64,000 nt of DNA. Source: Streptomyces megasporus. GTDB taxonomy: Bacteria > Actinomycetota > Actinomycetes > Streptomycetales > Streptomycetaceae. Position 1 is the stretch's first letter. Every line of letters starts with the position of its first letter. Below the pieces are notes generated by a model. The model saw nothing but the letters and a program-made list of their open reading frames with translations. It was not told the DNA's origin and made no database searches. A program made the position numbers and the translations under genes. This document shows, one piece after another, positions 53,690-64,000 of this stretch. Location of the stretch: the NCBI RefSeq assembly GCF_000718985.1, contig NZ_JODL01000019.1, positions 42,845 to 106,844 of the forward strand, given 5' to 3'.

Positions 53690-55051
53690 GTGCCTGACCT
53701 GTCGCAGATCGTGAAGGCGTACGACGTGCGTGGCGTGGTGCCCGACCAGTGGGACGAAGGCCTCGCCGAACTGTTCGGTGCCGCGTTCGTGCGGGTCACC
53801 GGCGCCGACGCGATCGTGGTCGGCCACGACATGCGCCCCTCCTCGCCGGGCCTGTCCCGGGCCTTCGCGCGGGGCGCGGCCGACCAGGGCGCCGACGTCA
53901 CCGAGATCGGGCTGTGCTCGACCGACCAGCTCTACTTCGCCAGCGGCCGGTTCGACCTGCCGGGGGCGATGTTCACCGCCAGCCACAACCCCGCCCGGTA
54001 CAACGGCATCAAGATGTGCCGCGCGGGCGCCGCCCCGGTCGGCCAGGACACCGGTCTGGCCGAGATCCGCGCCCTGGTGGAGGAGTGGGCCGACGCCGGC
54101 GCCCCCGCACCCGTGGCGGACCGGGGGACGATCGACCAACGGGACGTCCTGGCCGACTACGCCGCCCACCTGCGCTCCCTGGTGGACCTCACCGCCATCC
54201 GCCCCCTGAAGGTCGTGGTGGACGCGGGCAACGGCATGGGCGGCCACACCGTGCCCACCGTCCTGAAGGACCTGCCGATCGAGCTGGACGCGATGTACTT
54301 CGAGCTCGACGGCACCTTCCCCAACCACGAGGCCAACCCGCTGGACCCGGCCAACATCGTCGACCTCCAGGACCGGGTGCGGAAGACCGGCGCCGACATC
54401 GGACTGGCCTTCGACGGCGACGCCGACCGCTGCTTCGTCGTCGACGAGCGCGGCGAGCCGGTCTCGCCGTCGGCCGTCACCGCCCTGGTCGCGGCCCGCG
54501 AACTGGCCAAGCACCCGGGCTCCACGGTGATCCACAACTGCATCACCTCCTGGTCGGTCCCCGAGGTCGTGAAGGAGGCGGGCGGCATCCCGGTGCGCAC
54601 CCGGGTGGGCCACTCCTTCATCAAGGAGGAGATGGCCCGGACCGGAGCGATCTTCGGCGGCGAGCACTCGGCGCACTACTACTTCCGCGACTTCTGGAAC
54701 GCCGACACCGGCATGCTCGCCGCCCTCCACGTCCTGGCCGCGCTCGGCGGGCAGGAGGGCACCCTGTCGGAACTGGTCGCCCAGTACGACCGCTACGCCT
54801 CCTCCGGCGAGATCAACAGCACCGTCGACGACCAGGCCGCCCGCGCCGCCGCCGTCAAGGCCGCCTACGCCGACCGCCGGGGAGTGGAGCTGGACGAGCT
54901 GGACGGCCTGACGGTCACCGCGCCCGGCGACTGGTGGTTCAACCTCCGCCCCTCCAACACCGAGCCGCTGCTGCGCCTGAACGTCGAGGCCCGCGACGCG
55001 GAGACGGTCGCGCGGGTCCGCGACGAGGTGCTGGCCGTCGTCCGCGGCTGA
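53690..55051 (+). CDS. manB: Phosphomannomutase/phosphoglucomutase
   Basis: 453-residue alpha-D-phosphohexomutase interconverting mannose-6-P and mannose-1-P (supply of GDP-mannose). The phospho-serine loop is FTASHNPARYNGIKM, the Mg2+ loop DGDADRCF, the sugar-binding loop GGEHSAHYYF and the phosphate-binding RPSNTEPLLRLN. Length is normal. GTG at 53690 has AAGGGG seven bases upstream. First metabolic gene of a run manB - Trm112-like - SIS - manA on the same strand with short gaps, consistent with an operon. Confidence 0.96.
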   Translation: MPDLSQIVKAYDVRGVVPDQWDEGLAELFGAAFVRVTGADAIVVGHDMRPSSPGLSRAFARGAADQGADVTEIGLCSTDQLYFASGRFDLPGAMFTASHNPARYNGIKMCRAGAAPVGQDTGLAEIRALVEEWADAGAPAPVADRGTIDQRDVLADYAAHLRSLVDLTAIRPLKVVVDAGNGMGGHTVPTVLKDLPIELDAMYFELDGTFPNHEANPLDPANIVDLQDRVRKTGADIGLAFDGDADRCFVVDERGEPVSPSAVTALVAARELAKHPGSTVIHNCITSWSVPEVVKEAGGIPVRTRVGHSFIKEEMARTGAIFGGEHSAHYYFRDFWNADTGMLAALHVLAALGGQEGTLSELVAQYDRYASSGEINSTVDDQAARAAAVKAAYADRRGVELDELDGLTVTAPGDWWFNLRPSNTEPLLRLNVEARDAETVARVRDEVLAVVRG

Positions 55052-55211
55052 CCCGAGCCCGAACGTGCCCGAACGCCCCCGGCCCGCCGGGAGCCGCACG
55101 CCGCCCCCGGATGTCCACGGGTCGTCCACGGTGCGACACCCGCGGGTGGCGTGTCGCGTGCCGGCGGTACGCTGACCGCACGACCGCACTTCCTCGAAGG
55201 GACGCACACCC

Positions 55212-55382
55212 ATGCCGCTCGAAGCCGGCCTCCTGGAGATCCTCGCCTGCCCGGCGTGTCACTCCCCGCTCCGCGAGGAGGGCGACGAACTGATCTGCGG
55301 CGGCGCCGAGTGCGGGCTGGCCTACCCCGTCCGGGACGGCATCCCCGTCCTCCTCGTCGACGAGGCACGCCGCCCCGCCTGA
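55212..55382 (+). CDS. Trm112-like zinc-ribbon small protein
   Basis: 56-residue protein, [20 protein letters not shown] and so on, with C13, C16, C29 and C34 forming a Zn site. Trm112 proteins activate methyltransferases in eukaryotes; bacterial members (YcaR-like) are of unclear role. ATG at 55212 has AAGGGA upstream. It lies between manB and the SIS gene in a conserved order (Rv3257c-Rv3256c region). A 27-bp gap separates it from the next gene. Confidence 0.88.
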   Translation: MPLEAGLLEILACPACHSPLREEGDELICGGAECGLAYPVRDGIPVLLVDEARRPA

Positions 55383-55409
55383 CCACCCCGGCGACCGGAG
55401 AGGCCGCAC

Positions 55410-56579
55410 ATGCTGGACGAGACCCTGCTCGACGCCCCCGAGGCCCTGGCCGGGGCCGACACCCACGGGCTGCTGCGCGAAGCCGCCGCGTCCGGGGCCC
55501 GCGTCCGTACGGCCCTCCGGCACGCAGCCGAGGCGGGGCTGACCGACCTGCGCCCCGAAGGGCGCCCCCGCGGGGTCCTCGTGGCGGGGACGGGCCCCGC
55601 CGTCTCCTGCGTCGCCGACCTCCTCGGGGCCTTCGGCAACGGCGCCGTCCCCGTCACCCTGCTCCGCCCGACCGGCCCCCGGGCGTCCCCCGGCGCCCTG
55701 CGCTGGACGCTGCCCGGCTGGGTCGGACCGCTGGACCTGCTGCTGCTCGCCACACCCGACGGCACCGAGGCGGGCCTGGCCGAACTCGTCGAGCAGGCGT
55801 ACCGCAGGGGCTGCACCGTGGTCTCCGTCTGCCCCGCCAAGGCCCCGCTGGCCGATGCGACGGCCCAGGCCCGCGGCCTGTCCGTGCCCCTCGCCGCCGT
55901 GCCGGGCCAACGGTACGAGGGCCCCGACCCCCGCGACGCCTACGAGCAGCCGCGGCAGAGCCCGCCCGCCGCCCCCGGCGTCCTGTGGGCGCTGCTCACC
56001 CCGCTCCTCGTCCTGGTCGACCGGCTGGGCCTGGCCACCGCCGAGTCCGCCGGCCTCCACGCGCTCGCCGACCGGCTCGACCGGGTCGCCGAGCGCTGCG
56101 GCCCCGCTGCCGCCACCTACAACAACCCGGCCAAGGCCCTGGCCACCGAGTTCTCCGGCGCGCTGCCGCTGCTGTGGAGCGAGGGCACCGTCGCGGACGC
56201 CGCGGCCCGCCACTGCGCCACCACCCTCACCGCGCTCGCGGGCCGCCCCGCGCTGGCGGCCGGACTGCCCGAGGCGATGACCGTCCACGGCGCGCTGCTC
56301 GACGGCGCGCTCTCACGCGACGACACGGACGACTTCTTCCGCGACCGCGTGGAGGAGCCGGAGCCGCCGCACACCCGGATCGTCCTGCTGCGGGAGGGCG
56401 CCCCGACGGCCGACTCCGCCGCCGTCGCCGCCCGCGACCTGGCGTACGGGCACGGCACCCCGGTCAGCGAACTGGAACCGGCCGAGGGCAGCGGCCCGTT
56501 GGAGATCGCCGCCGAACTGCTGGCCACCCTCGACTTCGCCGCCGTATACCTCACGCTCGCCACCGGCGAGCGGCCCTGA
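55410..56579 (+). CDS. SIS-domain protein, phosphoglucose/phosphomannose isomerase-like
   Basis: 389-residue protein with two SIS-like halves. GVLVAGTGPAVSCVADLLGAF and VGPLDLLLLATPDGTEAGL correspond to the first SIS domain; TYNNPAKALATEFSGALPLLWSEG to the second half, with the NPAK-A motif typical of bifunctional phosphoglucose/phosphomannose isomerases. Key catalytic Glu/His/Arg cannot be assigned with certainty, so activity is not proven. Conserved between manB and manA in Actinobacteria (Rv3256c). ATG at 55410 has GGAG eight bases upstream. Confidence 0.85.
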   Translation: MLDETLLDAPEALAGADTHGLLREAAASGARVRTALRHAAEAGLTDLRPEGRPRGVLVAGTGPAVSCVADLLGAFGNGAVPVTLLRPTGPRASPGALRWTLPGWVGPLDLLLLATPDGTEAGLAELVEQAYRRGCTVVSVCPAKAPLADATAQARGLSVPLAAVPGQRYEGPDPRDAYEQPRQSPPAAPGVLWALLTPLLVLVDRLGLATAESAGLHALADRLDRVAERCGPAAATYNNPAKALATEFSGALPLLWSEGTVADAAARHCATTLTALAGRPALAAGLPEAMTVHGALLDGALSRDDTDDFFRDRVEEPEPPHTRIVLLREGAPTADSAAVAARDLAYGHGTPVSELEPAEGSGPLEIAAELLATLDFAAVYLTLATGERP

Positions 56580-56637
56580 CGGGCCCGACGGGCGGCCCCG
56601 AACCGAACCGGACGAGCACCCAAGGACACCACCCGGC

Positions 56638-57861
56638 ATGGACCTCCTCGCCAACACCGTGCGCCCCTATGCCTGGGGCTCCACCACCGCCATCCCCGAA
56701 CTGCTCGGCACCGAGCCGACCGGCGAACCGCAGGCCGAACTGTGGATGGGAGCCCACCCGGGCGCCCCGTCACGGGTCGACCGCGGCGCGGGCGAGACGC
56801 CCCTGTCGGAGGTGATCGAGGCCGATCCCGAGGGCGAGTTGGGCGCGGAGACCGTCCGCGCCTTCGGACCGCGCCTGCCGTTCCTGCTGAAGGTGCTCGC
56901 GGCGGCCTCGCCGCTCTCGCTCCAGGTGCACCCCGACCTCGTCCAGGCCAGGGAGGGCTTCGCCGACGAGGAGGAGCGCGGCGTCCCCGTCGACGCCCCG
57001 CACCGCAACTACAAGGACGCCAACCACAAGCCCGAACTCGTCTGCGCCCTCACCCCCTTCACCGGCCTGTGCGGCTTCCGCCGCCCCGCGGAGACCGCCG
57101 AGCTGCTGGAGGCCCTGGACGTCGACCGGCTCAAGCCGTACGCGGACATCCTGCGGGCCCAGCCCGAGGACGAGGCGCTGAGCGAGGTGCTGACCGCCGT
57201 CCTGTCGGCCGAGCGGGAGGCGATGGCCGAGACCGTCGACGCGGCGGCGCGGGCGGCCCGGCGGCTCGGCGCCGAGGATGGGCCCCACGCCCCGGAGTAC
57301 GCCGCCTACGCGGGCATCGCGGACCACTACCCCGGCGACCCGGGCGTGCTGGCGGCGATGCTCCTCAACGTCGTGCGCCTGGAGCCCGGAGAGGCCCTCT
57401 ACCTGGGCGCCGGCGTCCCGCACGCCTACCTCGACGGTCTCGCCGTGGAGTTGATGGCCAACTCCGACAACGTGCTGCGCTGCGGCCTCACCCCCAAGCA
57501 CGTGGACGTGCCCGAACTGCTGCGCGTCGTCCGCTTCGAGCCGGTCGACCCGGACGTGCTGCGGCCGGAGGCGACGCCCGACGGCGAGGAGGTGTACGCG
57601 ACGCCCGTCGACGAGTTCCGGCTCTCCCGCCACGTCCTGACGCCGCGGTCCGCGCCGCGCGTGCTGGACGACCGCACCCCCCAGATCCTGCTGTGCACGG
57701 ACGGGGAGATCACCCTGCGGCGGGCGGACGGCGGGACGGACCGGAACGAGGGAAGCGCCGAACTGGTCCTCGGAAAGGGCCGGTCGGCCTTCGTTCGGGC
57801 CGGAGAAGGTGTGAGGGCCTTCGGCAGCGGTACTCTCTTCCGCGCGACCGTGGCGGTCTAG
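56638..57861 (+). CDS. manA: Mannose-6-phosphate isomerase, class I
   Basis: 407-residue Zn-dependent isomerase of fructose-6-P and mannose-6-P. Zn ligands Gln/His are in PLSLQVHPD, the Glu in NHKPELVCAL, and the His in GAGVPHAYLDG; the signature NSDNVLRCGLTPKHVD follows. ATG at 56638 starts MDLLANTVRPYAWGSTTAIPELL, the class N-terminus. AAGGA is 11 bases upstream. It links glycolysis to manB and so to GDP-mannose for glycans and glycoproteins. Confidence 0.96.
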   Translation: MDLLANTVRPYAWGSTTAIPELLGTEPTGEPQAELWMGAHPGAPSRVDRGAGETPLSEVIEADPEGELGAETVRAFGPRLPFLLKVLAAASPLSLQVHPDLVQAREGFADEEERGVPVDAPHRNYKDANHKPELVCALTPFTGLCGFRRPAETAELLEALDVDRLKPYADILRAQPEDEALSEVLTAVLSAEREAMAETVDAAARAARRLGAEDGPHAPEYAAYAGIADHYPGDPGVLAAMLLNVVRLEPGEALYLGAGVPHAYLDGLAVELMANSDNVLRCGLTPKHVDVPELLRVVRFEPVDPDVLRPEATPDGEEVYATPVDEFRLSRHVLTPRSAPRVLDDRTPQILLCTDGEITLRRADGGTDRNEGSAELVLGKGRSAFVRAGEGVRAFGSGTLFRATVAV

Positions 57862-57918
57862 CCGCGGCCGGAGCACGGGCCCGCTGTCCTCAACCCTCCC
57901 CAGGAGAGTCACCCTGCC

Positions 57919-58890
57919 ATGAGTGCATCAGGCGGAACCAAGGCGATCGTCGCGGCGCTGGGCGCCAACCTGTCCATTGCCGTGGCCAAGTTCGTGGCGT
58001 TCGCCTTCAGCGGCTCCTCGTCGATGCTCGCGGAGGGCGTCCACTCCGTGGCCGACTCGGGCAACCAGGCGCTGTTGCTGCTCGGCCGCAAGCGGTCGCA
58101 GCGGAAGGCGAGCGAGGAACACCCCTTCGGGTACGGCCGCGAGCGCTACATCTACGCCTTCCTCGTCTCCATCGTCCTGTTCAGCGTCGGCGGGCTCTTC
58201 GCGGTCTACGAGGGCTACGAGAAGATCAAGCACCCGCACGAACTGGACCATTGGTACTGGCCGGTGGGCGTCCTGGTCTTCGCGATCATCGCCGAGACGT
58301 TCTCCTTCCGCACGGCCGTCAAGGAGTCCAACGAGGTCCGCGGCACGCAGTCGTGGACGGCGTTCGTCCGACGGGCCAAGGCGCCCGAACTGCCGGTCGT
58401 GCTGCTGGAGGACCTGGGCGCCCTGATCGGTCTCATCCTGGCCCTGTTCGGCGTCGGGCTGGCGCTGCTGACCGGCGACCCGATCTGGGACGGTATCGGC
58501 ACCGTCTGCATCGGCGTGCTGCTCATCCTCATCGCGATCGTCCTCGCCGTCGAGACCAAGTCCCTGCTGCTGGGCGAGGGAGCCGACCCGGCCTCCCTCG
58601 TCAGGATCCGCGAGGCGATCGTCGACGGCGAGCTGGTCACCCGCGTCATCCACATGCGCACGCTCCACCTCGGCCCGGAGGAACTGCTGGTCGCCGCCAA
58701 GATCGCGGTGGAGAGCCGCGAGTCCGCGGCGGAGGTCGCCCGGGCGATCGACGAGGCCGAGAGCCGCATCCGCGAGGCGGTCCCGATCGCCCGGGTGATC
58801 TACCTGGAACCGGACATCTACCGGACGGAGGCCACCGGCGCCACCGGCGCCACCGGCGCCACCGGGACCGCCGGGGCCAGGACGTCCTGA
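57919..58890 (+). CDS. Cation diffusion facilitator (CDF) family transporter
   Basis: 323-residue membrane transporter, six segments, exporting Zn2+ or another divalent ion in exchange for protons. The first metal motif is EGVHSVADSGNQ (HxxxD) and the second LLEDLGALIGL (here E-D rather than HxxxD). The cytoplasmic C-terminal domain (about 210-300) is intact, but its end carries a tandem ATG-ATG-type Ala-Thr-Gly repeat from four near-copies of a 9-bp unit (58831-58864). ATG at 57919 has AGGAG eight bases upstream. A set of 13-bp direct repeats (58889-58922) follows the stop. Confidence 0.92.
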   Translation: MSASGGTKAIVAALGANLSIAVAKFVAFAFSGSSSMLAEGVHSVADSGNQALLLLGRKRSQRKASEEHPFGYGRERYIYAFLVSIVLFSVGGLFAVYEGYEKIKHPHELDHWYWPVGVLVFAIIAETFSFRTAVKESNEVRGTQSWTAFVRRAKAPELPVVLLEDLGALIGLILALFGVGLALLTGDPIWDGIGTVCIGVLLILIAIVLAVETKSLLLGEGADPASLVRIREAIVDGELVTRVIHMRTLHLGPEELLVAAKIAVESRESAAEVARAIDEAESRIREAVPIARVIYLEPDIYRTEATGATGATGATGTAGARTS

Positions 58891-60750
<1,860 letters not shown>

Positions 60751-60832
60751 CACCGCCACCGACCACGTGCCCGCCCGGCCCCGCGCACGGGCCGACCACG
60801 GCGGCCACCGGTCGGCAGTCACGCGACAGGCG

Positions 60833-60861
60833 TCAGGCCCCCGCCCCCGGCGGGGGCCTGA
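60833..60861 (+). terminator. Terminator after ahcY
   Basis: 13-bp perfect stem TCAGGCCCCCGCC / GGCGGGGGCCTGA with loop CCC. It ends only 17 bases before the next gene start, so it may also modulate read-through into it. Confidence 0.8.
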
Positions 60862-60878
60862 CCCGTGAAGGAGCACCG

Positions 60879-61493
60879 ATGCCCAGCGGTCGCTACTCGC
60901 TCCACGACCCGTACGACCACACCCCCCTCGGCGAGGAGCGTTTCCAGTGCGCCCCCGGCCCCACCGGCTGGCGCTACGTCTCGCGGACCACCGCCCCCTC
61001 CGGCGAGCACACGGGCTCCGTCGACCTCACCCTGGACGACCTCGGCCGCCCCCTCCGTCTCGAACTCCACACCACGGACTGGCAGGTCCGCGGCGGCATC
61101 CTCGACGGCGTGACGTGGGTCCGCACCGACGCGACCGGCGAACACGCCCGGGAGGGCAACGCGCCCGCGCACGGATTCACCGGCGCGTCCCCCGCCTTCC
61201 TCGTCGCCGCGGCCCGACTGCTGCGCCCCGCGCTCGGCGCACCCGCCACCCGCGTCCGCCTCGTCTCCTTCGCACCCCCCGTGCTCGCCCCGCGCACCCT
61301 CGACCGGACGTGGGCGCTGCTGGACAGCGAGGCACACCCCACCGACAGCGGCCCTCTGGTCGTGGACCACTACCGGGTCGGCGATCCTGAGACGGGCGAG
61401 GAGCACTCCGTCCACATCGCCGGGGACGTCGTCCTGGCGGCCCCCGGCATCGAGCTGGAGGACCTGGACTCCCCACCCTCGACGTTCACCTGA
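60879..61493 (+). CDS. Protein of unknown function, putative glycolipid-binding-like
   Basis: 204-residue soluble protein with no signal peptide. It reads MPSGRYSLHDPYDHTPLGEERFQCAPG and is made of alternating beta-strand-like segments (SVDLTLDDLGRPLRLELHTTD, VTWVRTD). Possibly related to the DUF1989/PF06475-like glycolipid-binding proteins, but I cannot confirm it. AAGGAG is seven bases before the ATG. It stands alone between the ahcY terminator and the RDD gene. Confidence 0.7.
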   Translation: MPSGRYSLHDPYDHTPLGEERFQCAPGPTGWRYVSRTTAPSGEHTGSVDLTLDDLGRPLRLELHTTDWQVRGGILDGVTWVRTDATGEHAREGNAPAHGFTGASPAFLVAAARLLRPALGAPATRVRLVSFAPPVLAPRTLDRTWALLDSEAHPTDSGPLVVDHYRVGDPETGEEHSVHIAGDVVLAAPGIELEDLDSPPSTFT

Positions 61494-61542
61494 CCCGACA
61501 CCGGACCCCTTCACCCGTCAGGCCGCCCGTCGGGTCCGCGCG

Positions 61543-62517
61543 TCAGGCGGGCGGCACGAAACCGGTGCGCGGTCCCTCCGCCCCTCGACCCGCCTCCGGA
61601 CCGGCGGCGGACGGCCGCCCGTCCGGCCCCGGGCGTTCCGCGGCCGGCGAGGCCGGCGCGGAGGGAGAGGGAGACGGGGAGGGAGGAGCGAAGGAGGACG
61701 GTGGGGCGGACGCGACCGGCGGGGGCGTCGGGGCGGCGGGCACGCCGTCCGGCCGCCCCGCACCCGGCCACGCCCCGAAGGCCCGCTGCGCGTCGCGCCC
61801 CTGCCGCTCGGCCACCACACCGGACAGGTACGCGGCCGGCGGCATGCCCTCCGGCACCGGCGCCCCCGTGAAGGACGCGACATCGGACGCCAGCTTCTGG
61901 GCCATCGACCAGCTCACCTGCGGATCGAGCTGGTCCACCCGCAGCAGGTACTGCCGTACGGCCAACCACAGCCCGTCCGGCACCCGCGACAGGTCCAGCT
62001 CCCTGAAGTGGGAGGCCACCCACGGCGGCGGAGGCGGCACCGGCATCGGACGCGCCACAGGAATCCGCTCCCGCACCACCAGCGTCCCGGCGAACACGTC
62101 CCCCAACCGCCGCCCCCGCGCGGAGATCAACGAGGCGATGCACGCGACGACTCCCACCGACATCTGGATCTCGACGAAGCCCAGCGCCCCGCGGACCAGC
62201 GCGTGCCGGAAACGGATCGGACCGCCGTCCTCCCGCACCACCCGCAGCCCGCACACCAGCTTTCCCAGCGAGCGGCCGTGGCTCAGGGTCTCGACCGCGA
62301 CCGGCCCGCCCATCAGCACCAGCACCAGCAGTGCGACGGCGACCGCGGCCGTGGCCGCCGCGTCCAGCGAACCGGTGGCCGACAGCAGGGCCATCGACAG
62401 CGCCAGGTAGACGCCCCAGAGCACGACCAGGTCGATGAAGACGGCCAAGGCCCGGCTGGGCAGCCGCGCGGGCCGCAGCCCGAGCACCACCGCGTCACCT
62501 GTCACGAGCTGACTCAC
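61543..62517 (-). CDS. RDD-family membrane protein
   Basis: 324-residue protein with about four membrane segments in the first 150 residues and RDD-type motifs RALAVFIDLVVLWGVYLALS (Arg, Asp) and GRSLGKLVCGLRVVREDGG. A cytoplasmic region (about 190-260) and a Pro/Ser/Ala-rich disordered tail follow. GTG at 62517 has GAGGAGG eight bases upstream; ATG at 62565 is the longer alternative. RDD proteins have been linked to ion transport or are of unknown role. It is divergent from the SpoIIM gene, an arrangement that recurs in Actinobacteria near the mtrA-mtrB region. Confidence 0.88.
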   Translation of the reverse strand: MSQLVTGDAVVLGLRPARLPSRALAVFIDLVVLWGVYLALSMALLSATGSLDAAATAAVAVALLVLVLMGGPVAVETLSHGRSLGKLVCGLRVVREDGGPIRFRHALVRGALGFVEIQMSVGVVACIASLISARGRRLGDVFAGTLVVRERIPVARPMPVPPPPPWVASHFRELDLSRVPDGLWLAVRQYLLRVDQLDPQVSWSMAQKLASDVASFTGAPVPEGMPPAAYLSGVVAERQGRDAQRAFGAWPGAGRPDGVPAAPTPPPVASAPPSSFAPPSPSPSPSAPASPAAERPGPDGRPSAAGPEAGRGAEGPRTGFVPPA

Positions 62518-62651
62518 CCGGCACGCCTCCTCGCCATCGCCGCGGAACCCCCGTACGTCGCGCACGCCGGGTACGGACAGTCTGCCGCCAGGAGTCGGCC
62601 GACCGCCAAGCAGCCCGAGAACGGCCGGGCGTCATCTGCGAAGCTCTCCCC

Positions 62652-63659
62652 ATGGACCTCGATGTCTTCGTCACAGCCCACCGGGCCGAGTGGGACCGCC
62701 TGGAGGAGCTCCTGCGCCGCCGTCGCCGTCTCACCGGAGCCGAGGCGGACGAGCTCGTCGCGCTCTACCAGCGCACGTCCACCCACCTGTCGCTGGTGCA
62801 GTCCAGCGCGCCCGACCCCGCGCTGACCGGCCGCCTGACCTCCCTCGTCGCCCGCGCCCGCAGCGCGGTCACGGGCGCCCGCCGCTCCACCTGGCGGGAC
62901 GCGGGACGGTTCTTCGCCGTCGGTTTCCCGGCCGCCGTCCACCGAGCCCGGCACTGGTGGATACCGACGGCCCTGCTCTCCACGCTCGTCGCCGTCGTCA
63001 TCGGCTGGTGGATCGGCACGCACCCCGAGGTCCAGTCCGCCATCGCGGCTCCGGAGCAACTCCGTGAGATGACGCGCCCCGGCGGCCAGTACGAGACGTA
63101 CTACTCCAGCCACCCGGCGGCCTCCTTCGCGGCCCAGGTCTGGACGAACAACGCACAGGCGGCGGCGATCTGCCTGATCTTCGGCGCCTTCCTCGGAATA
63201 CCGGTGCTGTGGGTGCTGTTCCAGAACATGCTGAACATCGGGATCGGCATCGGCCTGATGGCCTCGGCGGGCCGTCTCGACACCTTTCTCGGCCTGATCC
63301 TCCCGCACGGCCTGCTCGAGTTGACCGCCGTCTTCGTCGCGGCCGGCACGGGCCTCCGGTTGGGCTGGACGGTCATCGACCCGGGCCCGCGCAGCCGTCG
63401 GGCGGCTCTGGCGGAGGAAGGACGCGCGGCCATCGGCATGGCGCTCGGCCTCGCCGCGGTGCTCTTCGTCTCGGGCGTCATCGAGGGCTTCGTGACTCCC
63501 TCCGGACTGCCGACCTGGGCACGGATCACCATCGGGGTCGTGGCCGAAGTGGCCTTCCTGGCCTACGTCCACCTGCTGGGAGCCAGGGCGGTACGGGCCG
63601 GAGAGATGGGTGACGTGGAGGCCGCGGACCGCCCCGCGGAGGTCCCCACGGCGGCCTGA
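62652..63659 (+). CDS. Stage II sporulation protein M (SpoIIM) family protein
   Basis: 335-residue membrane protein with five or six segments, two helical regions near the N-terminus (DLDVFVTAHRAEWDRLEELL), and the family core NNAQAAAICLIFGAFLGIPVLW and LPHGLLELTAVFVAAGTGLRLGW. In Bacillus SpoIIM is part of the engulfment complex; in Actinobacteria the role is not known and need not involve endospores. ATG at 62652 lies 134 bp from the divergent RDD start. It is the last protein gene before the ribosomal RNA operon. Confidence 0.9.
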   Translation: MDLDVFVTAHRAEWDRLEELLRRRRRLTGAEADELVALYQRTSTHLSLVQSSAPDPALTGRLTSLVARARSAVTGARRSTWRDAGRFFAVGFPAAVHRARHWWIPTALLSTLVAVVIGWWIGTHPEVQSAIAAPEQLREMTRPGGQYETYYSSHPAASFAAQVWTNNAQAAAICLIFGAFLGIPVLWVLFQNMLNIGIGIGLMASAGRLDTFLGLILPHGLLELTAVFVAAGTGLRLGWTVIDPGPRSRRAALAEEGRAAIGMALGLAAVLFVSGVIEGFVTPSGLPTWARITIGVVAEVAFLAYVHLLGARAVRAGEMGDVEAADRPAEVPTAA

Positions 63660-63733
63660 CAGGGCCCGAGAGGGGCGGATGTGCATCAGGGCCCGCGGAC
63701 CTGGTACGGTTCTGATCGTTCCGAGGCGCCCTC

Positions 63734-63762
63734 TTGACGGGGGGACCTCTGGGGCGTAGAGT
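63734..63762 (+). promoter_or_regulatory. rRNA operon promoter
   Basis: TTGACG (63734-63739) and TAGAGT (63757-63762) with a 17-base spacer fit the vegetative sigma consensus. A weaker TAGAGT at 63908-63913 suggests a second start, and Streptomyces rrn operons usually have several promoters. Confidence 0.75.
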
Positions 63763-64000
63763 TCAGAAGTTGCCCGGGGGTGTAAGCTCCGAGGGCAGGC
63801 AGATGAACATCATCTCGCCCCGGCCGTGAGTCCGAGGACTCCGGCGGAGCATTCCGAATTCCTGTTGGGAAAGCGAAGCCGATTTCAATCGGACAGAGCG
63901 ATTCTGATAGAGTCGGGAACAGCGAAGGGAAGCGCCCGGAGGGGCCCCGAGGAGGGGTGTCGAAGGAAGCGTCCGTTCCTTGAGAACTCAACAGCGTGCC
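63763..64000 (+). other. Leader of a ribosomal RNA operon (16S gene outside the window)
   Basis: The 3' end TTGAGAACTCAACAGCGTGCC is the conserved antitermination or processing segment found before 16S rRNA in Streptomyces. It is preceded by a purine-rich leader and the promoter at 63734. No part of the 16S gene itself is in the window. Confidence 0.8.

Overview
The window is high-GC DNA with GTG and ATG starts, purine-rich ribosome binding sites and many leaderless-looking promoters. Gene content (whiB, a SigB-type sigma factor with its partner-switching proteins, MtrA-region genes, F420 genes, hut genes) identifies a Streptomyces or very close relative. Gene order matches what I recall of the conserved core region around whiB and ahcY in Streptomyces coelicolor, and the whiB - manB - manA - ahcY block is also shared with mycobacteria. 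I saw no phage, insertion sequence, CRISPR array or defence island. This is core chromosome.

Layout. 1-7.5 kb: a thiolase (cut by the window edge), an SGNH hydrolase, cystathionine beta-synthase, small membrane proteins, an RpiR/SIS regulator and an unusual PLP-dependent decarboxylase-fold enzyme. 7.6-13.2 kb: an overlapping histidine-utilisation operon, hutU - M20 amidohydrolase - hutF - hutI; the M20 enzyme sits where an N-formylglutamate deformylase is needed. 13.3-15.6 kb: a SigI-like sigma factor facing an anti-anti-sigma and an anti-sigma kinase. 15.8-23.3 kb: peptide transporter, two-component system, GtrA protein, purK-purE and a renal-type dipeptidase. 23.5-25.1 kb: a cyclic-di-AMP (ydaO-type) riboswitch in front of a secreted Rpf-LysM-M23 cell-wall hydrolase. 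25.3-29.1 kb: a VOC protein, a CGNR-type regulator with a repeated GGTAAC operator, UDP-glucose dehydrogenase and acyl-CoA dehydrogenase.

29.2-41.5 kb is a wall-assembly island: five LytR-CpsA-Psr (LCP) ligases, all on the minus strand, mixed with a hotdog thioesterase, a family 2 glycosyltransferase, a truncated acyl-adenylate-like protein and a secreted PGRP amidase. 41.7-45.6 kb: DNA glycosylase, fbiB-fbiA (coenzyme F420) and cysteine dioxygenase. 46-52 kb: whiB, then a 1258-residue membrane glycosyltransferase with a Tyr/Gly-rich tail, co-transcribed with a DUF5719-type protein. 52.4-60.8 kb: a metallopeptidase-family protein whose HExxH motif is broken, a DUF3499 protein, manB, a Trm112-like zinc ribbon, an SIS protein, manA, a CDF transporter and ahcY behind a long structured leader. 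The end holds an orphan protein, an RDD membrane protein, a SpoIIM-family protein and the promoter/leader of a ribosomal RNA operon whose 16S gene lies beyond the window.

Functionally the region joins cell-envelope polymer assembly (UDP-glucuronate, mannose-phosphate, LCP, glycosyltransferases, wall hydrolases) with developmental regulators (WhiB, SigI, c-di-AMP) and housekeeping metabolism (purine, SAH recycling, transsulfuration, histidine catabolism). All coordinates and motifs were read by eye; family names are from recognition of conserved motifs, not from a database search.
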